From: an uncultured Alphaproteobacteria bacterium
GTDB lineage: Bacteria; Pseudomonadota; Alphaproteobacteria; UBA6615
NCBI GenBank assembly: GCA_943787445.1
Contig: CALSML010000025.1
Location: forward strand, 1-64,000
DNA: 64,000 bases
Reading direction: 5' to 3'
In this document: positions 53,389-62,499 of the stretch, in pieces
Position numbering within the stretch: the stretch's first letter is position 1
Layout of the letters: each line of letters starts with the position of its first letter
Notes under the pieces: model-generated
The model's database searches: none
Told to the model about the DNA's origin: nothing
The model's input: only the letters and a program-made list of their open reading frames with translations
Translations under genes and position numbers: made by a program

Positions 53389-55162
53389 GGCGTTACCTTC
53401 GCGTCCGTCATCTCCATCAGGCCCTTTGCGTCCTCCATGACGATGATCTGCATGGCTTCCTTGCGCCCGCGCACCTCGATTTCCTCGTGTCGCAGAGAGC
53501 TGGAATCCAGCCCGCCGAGTTCGGCCACATGCTCGGAGAAGATCAGCTGTGCGCCGAAATCCTTGGTCTTGGCTTCGAGCCGGCTGGATGTGTTGACCGT
53601 ATCCCCGATGGCGGTCACCGAGATCGCGTGGCTGTAGCCCATTTCACCCACGATTGCGGCGCCCGCGTGAATACCAATGCCAATGCGTAAAGGCGCAGGC
53701 AGGTCGTCCTTGAGGAGCGCGTTGAGCTCGTCGAGCTTCACAGCCATTCTCTGAGCTGCCTTGAGGGCGGATATCGCACCGTCGCGAGGATTCCCGTCGA
53801 CGCCGAACAGCGCCATGATGCCGTCGCCGATGAACTTGTCGACCCGGCCGCCAGCCTGTTCAATGGCTTCGCCCATAGAGCGGAAATACCGGTTGAGAAC
53901 AAACACCACGTCATAGGGAAGTTTCTGCTCGGAAAAGCTGGTGAATCCCCTGATATCGGCAAACAGAATGGAAATTTCCTGTTCCTGACCCTGCATGGCA
54001 GCAGATTTTGCAAAACCGTCACGCGGGCTGGCATTGGGCGGCAGCATGGGCGTGACCGAAAGATCCTCTGTGGGGCGTGTCTGACAGGCCAGCCGCACAT
54101 CCGGAGCTGCGCCGACCCGGCGCAATACTTTTTCGCTCCGAATCATCCGGGTCCGGGAGGTTGTCGATGCGGGCCGTTGACCCGAACGCGGCATGTGGAA
54201 CACCGGCCACGGCCACCACAAACAGCGGCATGGGGAATGTCGTTGAGCTGACTGGCTTCGAGAATGGTCATGCCCGGCGGGACCGAGACGATCCGGCCTT
54301 CGGGATAGGTGATCCGCACCACGCCTTCCCGGCTTTCCAGGTAAAGACGTAACGCACGTGCGAGCAGGGTCAGCGCGATGGCCGCGGCCCATACCCATGA
54401 ATATCCAGCTTTCGAGCTGGTAGAGATAGGCAATCTGCGGCAGCTTCCGGCGCCGTTGTTGTCGATGGCGAGATCAAGCCGAAACCCGGGGTCTTCAGCC
54501 GCCAGTCGTTCCACAGCGCGACCGGCAAAGACAAAGCCCAGCAACCCGAGTACCGGGACGAGCAGCGCCACGCCATAGAGCCAGGGCAGAATGCGCATGA
54601 ACCATGGCTTGAGACGCAGCCAGTAGTAGAGACCGATACAGGCATGTACCCACAAGATAATCGTTGCCGCAGCTTGTTGCAGGCCGCCCATCGGGTTGTC
54701 GACCCAGAGTGCAAGAAGCACATAGGCGTAGGTATCTTCGGTGCCGTAGAGCTGCATTGCGGCGCGGGTGCCAAGAACATGGCTGACCAGCAGAATGGGG
54801 GCCGCAAAACCCAAAATCAGCTGCAAGGCTTCGCCGATCGACATTTTCAGTCGGCGGCGCGAATACACGGCATAAAGCGCGAACGCGGCATGGGTCATCA
54901 GGGAGCCGACAAAAAGCGTCGTTCCAACGGGATTGCGCCAGAGGAGCAGGAAATACTCGCCGCCCGGCCTCCATGGCTTCCAGCGAGATCAGCCCCAGCG
55001 CATGATTCGCGAGATGGATGATGACGAATGCAAACAGAATAAGCCCGCTACCGAGCCGAAGACCTCGCTTTCGTTACGGGAATTCCCCGCTTTCTGGGGT
55101 TTTTTCTCGAAACAGAGGACTTTGTAGGGTCGGATGCTGACACGATGTTGAATGGATTCCAT
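53385..55162 (-). pseudogene. Membrane ferredoxin-adenylate cyclase fusion, several frame breaks
   Basis: Reading over all frames gives: an N-terminal membrane region (LGSGLILFAFVIIHLANHAL, then six or so further helices to about 54340), a 2Fe-2S ferredoxin domain (HAAVCGGRGRCSTCRVRV, CX5CX2C, the fourth Cys probably in RLACQTRP), and a C-terminal class III nucleotidyl cyclase (FADIRGFTSFSEQ, KFIGDGIMALFG, GIGIHAGAAIVG, AIGDTVNTSSRLE). Asp of the metal site and the FxGDxxM region are present. Breaks lie near 55060, 54960, 54172 and 54130, where one base would restore each join. GAGGACAA lies before ATG 55162. The last 4 bases overlap the SapC gene. Confidence 0.8.
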
Positions 55163-55293
55163 TTGTCCTCTATCTATAGCGAAAGGGTAGCATGCGCCAA
55201 AGATGCCGAAACTTCTTTAAGGGGGGTCGCGTCTGGACAAAAGTGAACAGGGGCTGTGCGGGGGCCCCGGCCAATGGCCGCGAGAACTCATCT

Positions 55294-55776
55294 ATGGGTG
55301 CACGTATCGCGTCTGCAATTGTCGCTTCATTCTTGGTATTCGGGGCTGGCGGGGCATTTGCCGCCGGAACCTCCACCACCACCGAACTGACCTCTCAAGA
55401 GGTCCGTGCTCAGCTGGCCAGTGCCGAAGAGTTGATCCGCAAGAAAAGTTACAGCGATGCGATAAGCGTCCTGAACGGGATTGTGGAAACCAATCCACGC
55501 GAGGCAGATGCCTACAATCTGCTGGGCTACAGCTATCGCAAATCAAAGGCCTTCAACCGCGCTGAATCCAACTATAAGCGCGCGCTGCGGTTGAACCCGG
55601 ATCACAAGGGAGCGCTGGAATATGTCGGCGAACTTTATCTGGAGACGGACCGTCGTCCGAAAGCTGAAGAGATGCTCGCGAAGCTGGAGAAACTTTGCCC
55701 CAGCGGATGCGAAGAGCTCGACGATCTGCGCAAGGCCATAGCCTCAGGCGGCCAGACAAGTAAGGCCAACTGGTAG
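55294..55776 (+). CDS. Periplasmic TPR protein
   Basis: The 160-residue protein has a signal peptide (MGARIASAIVASFLVFGAGG, cut after GAFA) and three TPR units, with KKSYSDAISVLNGIVETNPR and AFNRAESNYKRALRLNPDHKGALEY clearest. C-terminal Cys pair in KLCPSGCEEL. TPR proteins bind partners rather than catalyse. Start ATG 55294 was chosen because the longer frame from 55192 begins with a Cys- and Arg-rich leader without sense. It diverges from the cyclase gene. Confidence 0.8.
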   Translation: MGARIASAIVASFLVFGAGGAFAAGTSTTTELTSQEVRAQLASAEELIRKKSYSDAISVLNGIVETNPREADAYNLLGYSYRKSKAFNRAESNYKRALRLNPDHKGALEYVGELYLETDRRPKAEEMLAKLEKLCPSGCEELDDLRKAIASGGQTSKANW

Positions 55777-55930
55777 ATCGAACCCTCGGTTCATCACGAA
55801 TACAGGCCCCGCCGCGTTGCATGGCACGGCTGGGTTTTCGTCCCGGTCGCTTGAAATTATCTCAAAGGCCGATTGATTGGACTGTTCATTTGTCGATCCT
55901 CACGCCATCTCTGTTTGAGAGAGGATGACG

Positions 55931-56173
55931 ATGATCAGATCGATGAAAATCGCAGCCGTCGGATTGCAGGCCAGCGCACGAAAATTCGATACGGCTGCAA
56001 CGGAGGTGGTCACCGCTGGTGTGGCGACGAAGCGGGTCGATACCGTGGCACCACGCCGTGACACCGATCCGCCGAATGCATTTTTTGACATGATGCGTGC
56101 CGAGCAAGGCTACAAAGCCAATCTTGCGGTTCTTGTGACGGGCGCAGGAAATGAGCTCTGCGCTCCTCGATGA
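55931..56173 (+). CDS. Small flagellar-rod-like protein
   Basis: The product has 80 residues. The first part, MKIAAVGLQASARKFDTAA, resembles the N-terminal helix of FlgB/FlgC/FlgG rod proteins (SGLxAAxxRFDxxAxNIAN), and the last part, FDMMRAEQGYKANLAVLVTG, resembles their C-terminal helix (MxAxRAYxANxxVLxT). The middle domain is missing and the linker is short. GAGAGAGG at 55917-55924 suits ATG 55931. No other flagellar gene is visible. It may fold as a bare coiled coil in export or assembly. It converges on the SLR gene. Confidence 0.5.
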   Translation: MIRSMKIAAVGLQASARKFDTAATEVVTAGVATKRVDTVAPRRDTDPPNAFFDMMRAEQGYKANLAVLVTGAGNELCAPR

Positions 56174-56179
56174 TGAGGA

Positions 56180-56586
56180 CTAACGGCGGCCTTCGGTGTA
56201 GACATGCCGAATGCGGGGTTCGGCATCCGCAATTTCTTCTGGCGACATCTGTTTTTTAAGGCTGGACAGAACCTTGGTCGCTTCCGGTCTGCCGGCGCGG
56301 CTGGCGATGGTCATCCATTTATAGGCTTCCATCTTGTTGTGGGGTACACCCTCTCCAAGCCCGTACATGCGCGCAATGTTGCACTGAGCGGCAGAATTGC
56401 CGTGTCGGGCGGTTTCCTCCCAGCAGCGCAGGGCCTGGCCGTAGTTGCGCTGGCGGTAGAACTCCACACCCTCAGCACGGTACATTCGGTTTTCGACCGT
56501 GACTGGGCCTCGGCGCGATCAGTCCCAGGCGGGACAATGCCCAGTGTGACAAGCATGGCAAATGCCAGAACGATCAAAAACTTCAT
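56180..56586 (-). pseudogene. Secreted Sel1-like repeat protein, one frameshift
   Basis: From ATG 56586 the frame encodes a signal peptide (MKFLIVLAFAMLVTLGIVPP, ending GTDRAEAQ). A missing or extra base near 56495-56505 changes frame, and then NRMYRAEGVEFYRQRNYGQA continues with Sel1 repeats (AQCNIARMYGLGEGVPHNKM, AYKWMTIASRAG) to TAA-free stop at 56180. The full protein would have about 135 residues. Sel1 repeats are scaffolds for protein contact. It is the last gene of the molybdenum operon; its start lies at the end of the MoeA/MocA reading. Confidence 0.72.
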
Positions 56587-58220
56587 TTGCCAATCCCCAT
56601 GCCCCGATGCCGCAAGCCGGGCGAGTGCTTCGGGCGAATCCACATCCACAACGACCGCATCGTCTTCGATCGGAACCTCGATCACGAGGTCTGTATTTTC
56701 GCCAATCAGGTGCTTGGCACCGACATCGCCGCCAAGCGCCGTCATGTCATCGAAGAACCGACGGTCCCAGAGTACAGGGATTACCGCGTTTTCCATTCCA
56801 GGTGGGAACACAAATGACATGCCCTTCATCCGGGTCGTGGGCCTGCATAATCCGGGTGATATGCGCCGGCATAATGCGCGGCATGTCGCCTAGGGCGACA
56901 ATCGCCCCGTCGCAACTCACGGGTACTGCGCTGATACCGGTGCGCAGCGATGTGCTCAGGCCCTGTTCGAAATCCGGGTTGTGGGCATAGGTGACATCTG
57001 CACCCAGCGCGTCACGCACCTCGTCCGCGGCGTGGCCGGTGACGACGATGACCGGATCGGCACCGGCGGCCTGGGCCGCCTCGATCGCATGGCGGGCCAT
57101 GGGTTTGCCATCGACCGCGATCAGCAGTTTGTTGATGTCTCCCATGCGACGTGACTGGCCGCCGGCCAGAATGACGGCGGCATAGCGGGGCGCCGACTGG
57201 CTGTCGCGCTCACGCCGCGGGGCTGCTGTGGTGCGGGGCAACGGACGCGAGGGGATTTCCTTCATCAGGCCGCCCACACCCATGCTCATGATATCGGCGC
57301 TTGAAACGGGAATATCTGCCATGATGCGTTCGAGGATCAGATCGTTGCCACCTGGCCGTGGTGAGCGCGCTGAACCCGGGAGCGCCAGAATGGGTACATC
57401 GCCGATATGGGCGACGACGAGGAGGTTCCCCGGATCCACCGGCATCCCGAAATGATCGATCTTTCCACCGGCGTTTTCGATGGCCACCGGGATTTCGTCG
57501 AGCCGGTCCACGGTTGCCGAAGCTCCAACCACAAGAATGATCTCGGCGCCGTCATTCCGCGCCTGATCGAGGCAGGTGGTAATGCCCGCCATGTCATGGG
57601 AAACAATCCGGCTGCTGGTCAGGGTTGAGCCCATGGACTCAACCCGGTTGCGAATGACCTCAATGGTCTTGTCGCTGACACTTGGTTTCAGACCGGGCAG
57701 GGAGGTCTGGACCAGGGCCACATTCCGGGATCGATAGGGACGAACGGCGATGACGTCCTGTGCGGCGGCTTCGGCACGCTGCAGACTGGCTTCGGTGACT
57801 GCAAAGGGAATAATTTTGACGGTGGCGACGACCTGATCGGTTTCGACCCGGTCCAGCGGCCGGAGGGTGGCGATGGTGATGCCCTCGTCGATCCCATTGA
57901 TGCGATTGACGGCATCGGCGTCGATCTGGATCAGCCCGTTGGCTGCGGCGAAGATATTGACCCGGCCCGTGCCTTCGATACCCGCCCGAACGCCCGAACC
58001 TGTGGACGCATCGGCAAGACGCCGGGGCAGCTGTGTTCTCGTCGACGTCATCAGGTTCAAACTGCGCGACGGTGACTTCCTCGATTCCCGCCTGTGACAG
58101 CTGATCCAGATCGTTCTGGCTGAGCACCTGACCTTTTCGAAAACGTTGTCCTGCGATGGTCTGGCCATGTACCAGCATCGTGCCGAGTGCGTCAGATACG
58201 GGAAGCGGCCCGAACTTCAT
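56587..58220 (-). pseudogene. MoeA-like/MocA-like molybdopterin fusion, two frame breaks
   Basis: The N-terminal part (MKFGPLPVSDALGTMLVHGQ, then GRFRKGQVLSQNDLDQL-like text) and central domain (HDMAGITTCLDQA, LVVGASATVDR, GMPVDPGNLLVV, ALPGSARSP) are a MoeA/CinA-type molybdopterin-binding domain. The C-terminal part is a MobA/MocA nucleotidyltransferase (VILAGGQSRRMG, MARHAIEAAQAAGADPV, ALGDMPRIMPAHI). Such fusions insert or modify molybdenum cofactor (CTP or GTP addition) for xanthine oxidase-type enzymes. Frame breaks: C-run at 58024-58027 (extra C) and near 56776 (extra base), after which VLWDRRFFDD continues. The ATG overlaps the XdhC stop (ATGA). The exact C-terminal end is unclear. Confidence 0.8.
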
Positions 58221-58909
58221 TCGGCCCGCAGGACTTGGGTGATCTGCGCCATGATCGAGATGGCGATCTCGGCCGGGCTCTTTGCATTGATGGAGAGGCC
58301 AACCGGTGCATGAATGCGCGCAATTTCTTCTTCGGTGTAGCCGTCCTCGGTCAACCGTTCGACGCGGCGTCCATGGGTCTTACGGCTTCCCAGAGAGCCG
58401 ATATAGAAGGCCTCCGATCGCAGGGCGACATGTAGTGCCGGATCGTCGAGCTTTGGATCATGGGTCAGGGTGACCACGGCTGTACGGTTGTCGATTCGGA
58501 GCGTTTCGAGGGCTTCATCCGGCCAGTCCTCGCTCAGGGTTACCCCCGGGAAGCGGTCCCGGGTCGCGAAGGCCCCGCGCGGGTCGACGATGACAACCTC
58601 ATAGCCCGAGGTCTGCGCCAGCGTCATCAGGGGCTGGGCGATGTGAACGGCACCCACAATGATCATCCGTTTGGGCGGATTGAAGACCTGTACAAACAGT
58701 GGCGTGCCGTAGGCATCGGCGCGACCGCTCTTGTCGTCGCGCAGTGCGGTGCGGGCGGAGGCAACAATCGCCTCATCGAGATCTAAGCTGCCTTCAACGG
58801 CATCTCGGTAGACCAGCGACTGCGCGCCGGATTCAAGGTTGGACACAAGGGCAACCGGTCGCTTGGCTTCGCGGGCGGCAAGGAGGCTTTTGAGGGTATC
58901 CGGGCGCAT
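58217..58909 (-). CDS. XdhC/CoxI family, Rossmann (C-terminal) part as separate protein
   Basis: The 230-residue protein corresponds to the C-terminal XdhC domain, with a Rossmann-type MIIVGAVHIAQPLM, VVIVDPRGAFATRDRFPG, VVTLTHDPKLDDPAL and YIGSLGSRKTHGRR. XdhC protects sulfurated molybdenum cofactor and inserts it into its enzyme. The first part (AREAKRPVALVSNLESG) resembles the start of the N-terminal domain but is short. The gene begins 6 bases after its partner at 58916. Confidence 0.87.
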   Translation of the reverse strand: MRPDTLKSLLAAREAKRPVALVSNLESGAQSLVYRDAVEGSLDLDEAIVASARTALRDDKSGRADAYGTPLFVQVFNPPKRMIIVGAVHIAQPLMTLAQTSGYEVVIVDPRGAFATRDRFPGVTLSEDWPDEALETLRIDNRTAVVTLTHDPKLDDPALHVALRSEAFYIGSLGSRKTHGRRVERLTEDGYTEEEIARIHAPVGLSINAKSPAEIAISIMAQITQVLRAE

Positions 58910-58915
58910 GGCGGC

Positions 58916-59263
58916 TCAGTCGACCCTCTCGACCCAGACTTCGACCTTGCCGCCGCAGGCCAGACCGACTTCCCAGGCCATTTCGTCGGAAACCCCGAAA
59001 GCGAGCAGACGCGGTTTGCCATCCTGCATCACTTCGCGTGCTTCATGGACCACGGCACCTTCGATACAGCCGCCGGAGACGGAGCCAACCATGTTGCCGT
59101 CCTCATCCGCGGCCAGCTGACTGCCCGTGGGGCGCGGGGAGGAGCCCCAGGTGCTGACGACGGTGGCAATGGCCACGCCCTTGCCGGCGGCGCGCCAGGC
59201 TGCGGCCTTCTCGACCACATCGTCGTGGTCGAGGGCCTGTAGATCAATCGCGGATTTGCTCAT
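58916..59263 (-). CDS. XdhC/CoxI family, N-terminal domain as separate protein
   Basis: The 115-residue protein is the XdhC_CoxI domain (PF02625): VVEKAAAWRAAGKGVAIATVV, WGSSPRPTGSQLA, and GSVSGGCIEGAVVHEA. The GG and Cys in SGGC are the region that holds cofactor sulfur in this family. ATG 59263 overlaps the TGA of the VWA gene (ATGA), so translation is coupled. Splitting XdhC in two genes is a known variant in Cox-type operons. Confidence 0.87.
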   Translation of the reverse strand: MSKSAIDLQALDHDDVVEKAAAWRAAGKGVAIATVVSTWGSSPRPTGSQLAADEDGNMVGSVSGGCIEGAVVHEAREVMQDGKPRLLAFGVSDEMAWEVGLACGGKVEVWVERVD

Positions 59264-60576
59264 TCGGCTGCCTCCTGCCATGGGTTGTGTCCAAATCCCT
59301 TGTCGAGAGCGGGCTTCGTCAAAACTTCGGACAATTGCTCCAAGCTATCAAGATTGTGGATTGAACGGAATTCGTCGACATGGGGGAGCAAGGCCTGCGC
59401 ACCCAGTGATTTCGGTTCGTAACGATCATAACGTAAGAGCGGGTTCAGCCAGATCAAGCGGCGACAGGACATGTGCAGGCGCTCGATTTCGCGTTCCAGG
59501 CCATCGGCGGCGTCCCGATCCAGTCCGTCGCTGATGAACAGGACCACGGCACCCTGTCCCAGGACACGTCGCGACCAGTTGGTGTTGAAATCGTGCAGCG
59601 AGTGCCCGATCCGGGTTCCCCCGGACCAGTCATCAACCGCTTCCCCGACCTTGTCGAGGGCCTCGTCCACATCCTTGTTGCGAAGCTGACGGGTCACATT
59701 TGTCAGGCGCGTCCCAAAAAGGAACGTGTGCACCCGGTCCCGGTCATTGGTGATGGCGTGCATGAAATGCAGCACCATGCGTGAATAGCGGCTCATCGAT
59801 CCGGAAATGTCGCACAGCACGACGAGTGGAGGATGGCGGCGTTTGCGCTTGCGGAACTGCAGTGGAATCGATGCCCCGCCGCCCCGCATCGCGGCACGCA
59901 GGGTGTTCCGCATGTCGATACGGCGACCGCCGGAATCAGGTTTGAAGCGGCGTGGTGGGCACTTCCATGATCGGAAGGCGCAATACGGGCGATGGCGCGT
60001 TTGGCTGCTTCCAGTTCTTCGCTGGACATTTTTTCGAAGTCGGTTTCCTGCAGGACCTCGTTGGCAGACCAGGTCCATCACCGCATCCACGGTGATATCG
60101 GGGTCTTCCTCTTCGCCATTGCCTTCGCCCTCTCCGGGCGTGGTCGGGCGGATTTCTGCTTGAGTGCCTCAGCAAGGCGTCGGTTCATCTCCTCGGCTTG
60201 TTGCTGGGCCTCGGGATCGACAAAGGAAGGGCAGCACCAGCGAGGCCATGCGTTCGAGCAGTTTCGGATTGCGCCAAAAAATGTGGAAGGCCTGATCGAA
60301 GATTTCACGCTGATCGCGGCGATTCACAAACACCGCGTGCAGGGCCCAATAGAAATCCTCGCGATTGTCGATTCCGATGGTTTCGACAGCCTTGATGCCT
60401 TCGATCACCTTGCCGGGGCCAACCGGCAGTCCGGCAGATCGCAGAACGCGCGCGAAATGCATGATGTTGGTCGCAATTTTCCCCGCATCCACATCCTCGA
60501 CATTGTCGAGTTTGTCGAGCCTGGCCTTGGCATTCAGGGCCGGCCGTGCCTCGTCGGGGATGGCCTTCTCGGACAC
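59260..60576 (-). pseudogene. VWA-domain CoxE-like protein, several frame breaks
   Basis: The C-terminal two thirds reads intact: LVVLCDISGSMSRYSRMVLH has the MIDAS motif DISGS, followed by HAITNDRDRVHTFLFGTRL and DDWSGGTRIGHSL, typical of CoxE. The N-terminal part (LDNVEDVDAGKIATNIMHF, GPGKVIEGIKAVETIG) is in another frame. Between about 60225 and 59955 the frame changes at least five times: VDPEAQQQAEEMNRRL, EGEGNGEEEDPDITVDA and EKMSSEELEAAKRAIARIA each lie in a different frame. All pieces are recognisable, which suggests local sequence errors. CoxE works with the MoxR ATPase in molybdenum enzyme maturation. GTG 60576 follows the MoxR stop by 3 bases. Confidence 0.8.
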
Positions 60577-60579
60577 GGG

Positions 60580-61506
60580 TCAGCCGGATGCCAGCTGCGC
60601 GGTCGCGATCTCGCTCTTGACCTCGTCGAGGATTTTTGAGGCTTCGCTGCCACGAATTTTGGCGATGTCATCCTGATACTTCAGCAGGACTCCCAAAGTG
60701 TCGTCGATGGCATCGGGTGTGAGCTCGATGATGTCGAGCTGATGCAGGGCCGAGGCCCAGTCGATCGTCTCGGCAATACCAGGAACCTTGAAGAGGTCCA
60801 TGGCGCGCAGGCGCTGCACGAATTCGACCACCTGACGGGACAGTTCCTCGTTTGCCTGCGGGGCCTTGATTGCCAGAATCTCCAGTTCGCGTTCCGCGTC
60901 GGGATAGTCGACCCAGTAGTAAAAACAACGGCGCTTCAGGGCATCGTGAATTTCACGTGTCCGGTTCGAGGTAACGATGACAATGGGGGTTTCGGCCGCT
61001 TTGACGGTTCCGATTTCCGGAATGGTGATCTGGAAGTCGGACAACACTTCGAGGAGATAGGCCTCGAAGGCTTCATCGGTCCGGTCGAGTTCATCGATCA
61101 GCAGAACCGGGGCGCCGCCGTCGGACGGTTCGAGCGCCTGCAGCAGGGGGCGTCGGATCAGGAACTTGTCGGAGAATATGTCGTTCCCGAGCTGATCGCG
61201 ATCCTTGACCCCTTCGGCCTCGGCCATGCGGATTTCGATCATCTGGGAGGAGTAGTTCCACTCATAAACGGCGGACGCTACATCCAGGCCTTCGTAACAT
61301 TGTAGGCGCACCAGCTTGCGGCCGAGGGTCTCGGACAGGACCTTGGCGATCTCGGTCTTGCCGACACCCGCCTCACCTTCGAGGAAGAGGGGGCGACCAA
61401 GCTGGAGCGACAGGTGGACCGCCGTGGCCAGGCTGCGATCAGACACGTAGTTGCCCAACCCGAGAAGTTTGAGAGTGTCTTCAACGTTTTCAGGAATGTT
61501 GCTCAA
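60580..61506 (-). CDS. MoxR-family AAA+ ATPase (CoxD-like)
   Basis: The 308-residue ATPase has Walker A GEAGVGKT at about 43-50, Walker B VLLIDELDRTDE and sensor 1 VIVTSNRTREI, with an Arg finger in KRRCFYYW. It is intact. It is a chaperone-like unfoldase that acts with CoxE in the final maturation of Mo hydroxylases. A terminator-like hairpin lies between it and CoxM, so it may have its own promoter. Confidence 0.92.
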   Translation of the reverse strand: MSNIPENVEDTLKLLGLGNYVSDRSLATAVHLSLQLGRPLFLEGEAGVGKTEIAKVLSETLGRKLVRLQCYEGLDVASAVYEWNYSSQMIEIRMAEAEGVKDRDQLGNDIFSDKFLIRRPLLQALEPSDGGAPVLLIDELDRTDEAFEAYLLEVLSDFQITIPEIGTVKAAETPIVIVTSNRTREIHDALKRRCFYYWVDYPDAERELEILAIKAPQANEELSRQVVEFVQRLRAMDLFKVPGIAETIDWASALHQLDIIELTPDAIDDTLGVLLKYQDDIAKIRGSEASKILDEVKSEIATAQLASG

Positions 61507-61631
61507 GATAATTCGCCTGGTCTGCGTGTTTGTGTATTCCGTGCGGTGGGGTGCCGACAGACGGCAACCTGCCGGAATGTGAAGTGTTCGGTATTGATAT
61601 AGCCCAATGGAGCCAAACCGGGGAACAAAGA

Positions 61632-61654
61632 CGGCCGGAGCATTGCCCCGGCCG
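61632..61654 (-). terminator. Hairpin between coxM and the MoxR gene
   Basis: CGGCCGG at 61632-61638 pairs with CCGGCCG at 61648-61654. On the minus strand TCTTTGTTCCCC follows. It may end or attenuate the coxLM message. Confidence 0.55.
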
Positions 61655-61679
61655 CTTTAAACAGGGATCATCCGTTGAG

Positions 61680-62477
61680 TCAGCTGGCAGCGTCGACCGC
61701 GCGGCTGGCCATCACCGAAATCAGATGGGCGCGATATTCCGCAGATGCATGAATATCGGAGTTGAGATCGTCATCGGACATTTTCACGCCCTTGGCCGCA
61801 TCGGCACTCCAGCTGCCTGAAAGGGCGGATTCGATCTCGCCAGCGCGGAACACACCGTCCTGACCGGCGCCGGTGACGGACACGCGGGTCTCACCGCCGG
61901 TCTGGGCCACCATCACACCAACCAGCGCATAGCGCGAAGCTGGGTTCGGGAATTTGGCGTAACCGGCCTTTTCGGGAACTGGGAAACGGATGGCCGTGAC
62001 CAGCTCGTCTTCTTCGAGATTGGTGGCAAACATGCCGTCGAAAAAATCATCTGCAGCGATTTCACGCTTGTTGGTGATCACGGTTGCGTTGAGGGCCAGT
62101 ACAGCGGCCGGATAATCGGCGGCCGGATCGTTGTTGGCAATGGAGCCACCAATGGTCCCGCGATTGCGCACCTGCGGATCGCCGATATTGCCGGCAAGAC
62201 GCTGCAGGGCCGGGATCTTAATGCCGACGACATCGGACGAGGCCACTTCGACATGCCGGGTCATCGCTCCGATGGTGATCGAGTCACCGCCATCTTCAAT
62301 GCCGACAAGGCCGTCAATACCCGAAAGATCGACGAGATTCGAAGGCTGCGCCAGACGCATCTTCAGGGTGGGGATCAGGGTCATGCCACCGGCAAGGAAT
62401 TTACCGTCCTCTGCTGAGGACAATGCGCTAACCGCATCATCCTGAGAACCGGCCTTCTGATAATTGAACTGGTACAT
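61680..62477 (-). CDS. Molybdenum hydroxylase medium subunit, FAD-binding (CoxM-like, second)
   Basis: The 265-residue subunit has FLAGGMTLIPTLKMRL and VRNRGTIGGSIANNDPAAD, the FAD contacts, and FPVPEKAGYAKFPNPASRYA. It follows the large subunit at 22 bases and is the expected partner. No small-subunit gene is visible in this part; it may precede the large subunit beyond the window edge. It is shorter than the medium subunit at 21079 and is not a duplicate. Confidence 0.9.
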   Translation of the reverse strand: MYQFNYQKAGSQDDAVSALSSAEDGKFLAGGMTLIPTLKMRLAQPSNLVDLSGIDGLVGIEDGGDSITIGAMTRHVEVASSDVVGIKIPALQRLAGNIGDPQVRNRGTIGGSIANNDPAADYPAAVLALNATVITNKREIAADDFFDGMFATNLEEDELVTAIRFPVPEKAGYAKFPNPASRYALVGVMVAQTGGETRVSVTGAGQDGVFRAGEIESALSGSWSADAAKGVKMSDDDLNSDIHASAEYRAHLISVMASRAVDAAS

Positions 62478-62499
62478 CGTCTATCTCCCTCGCCAGACG

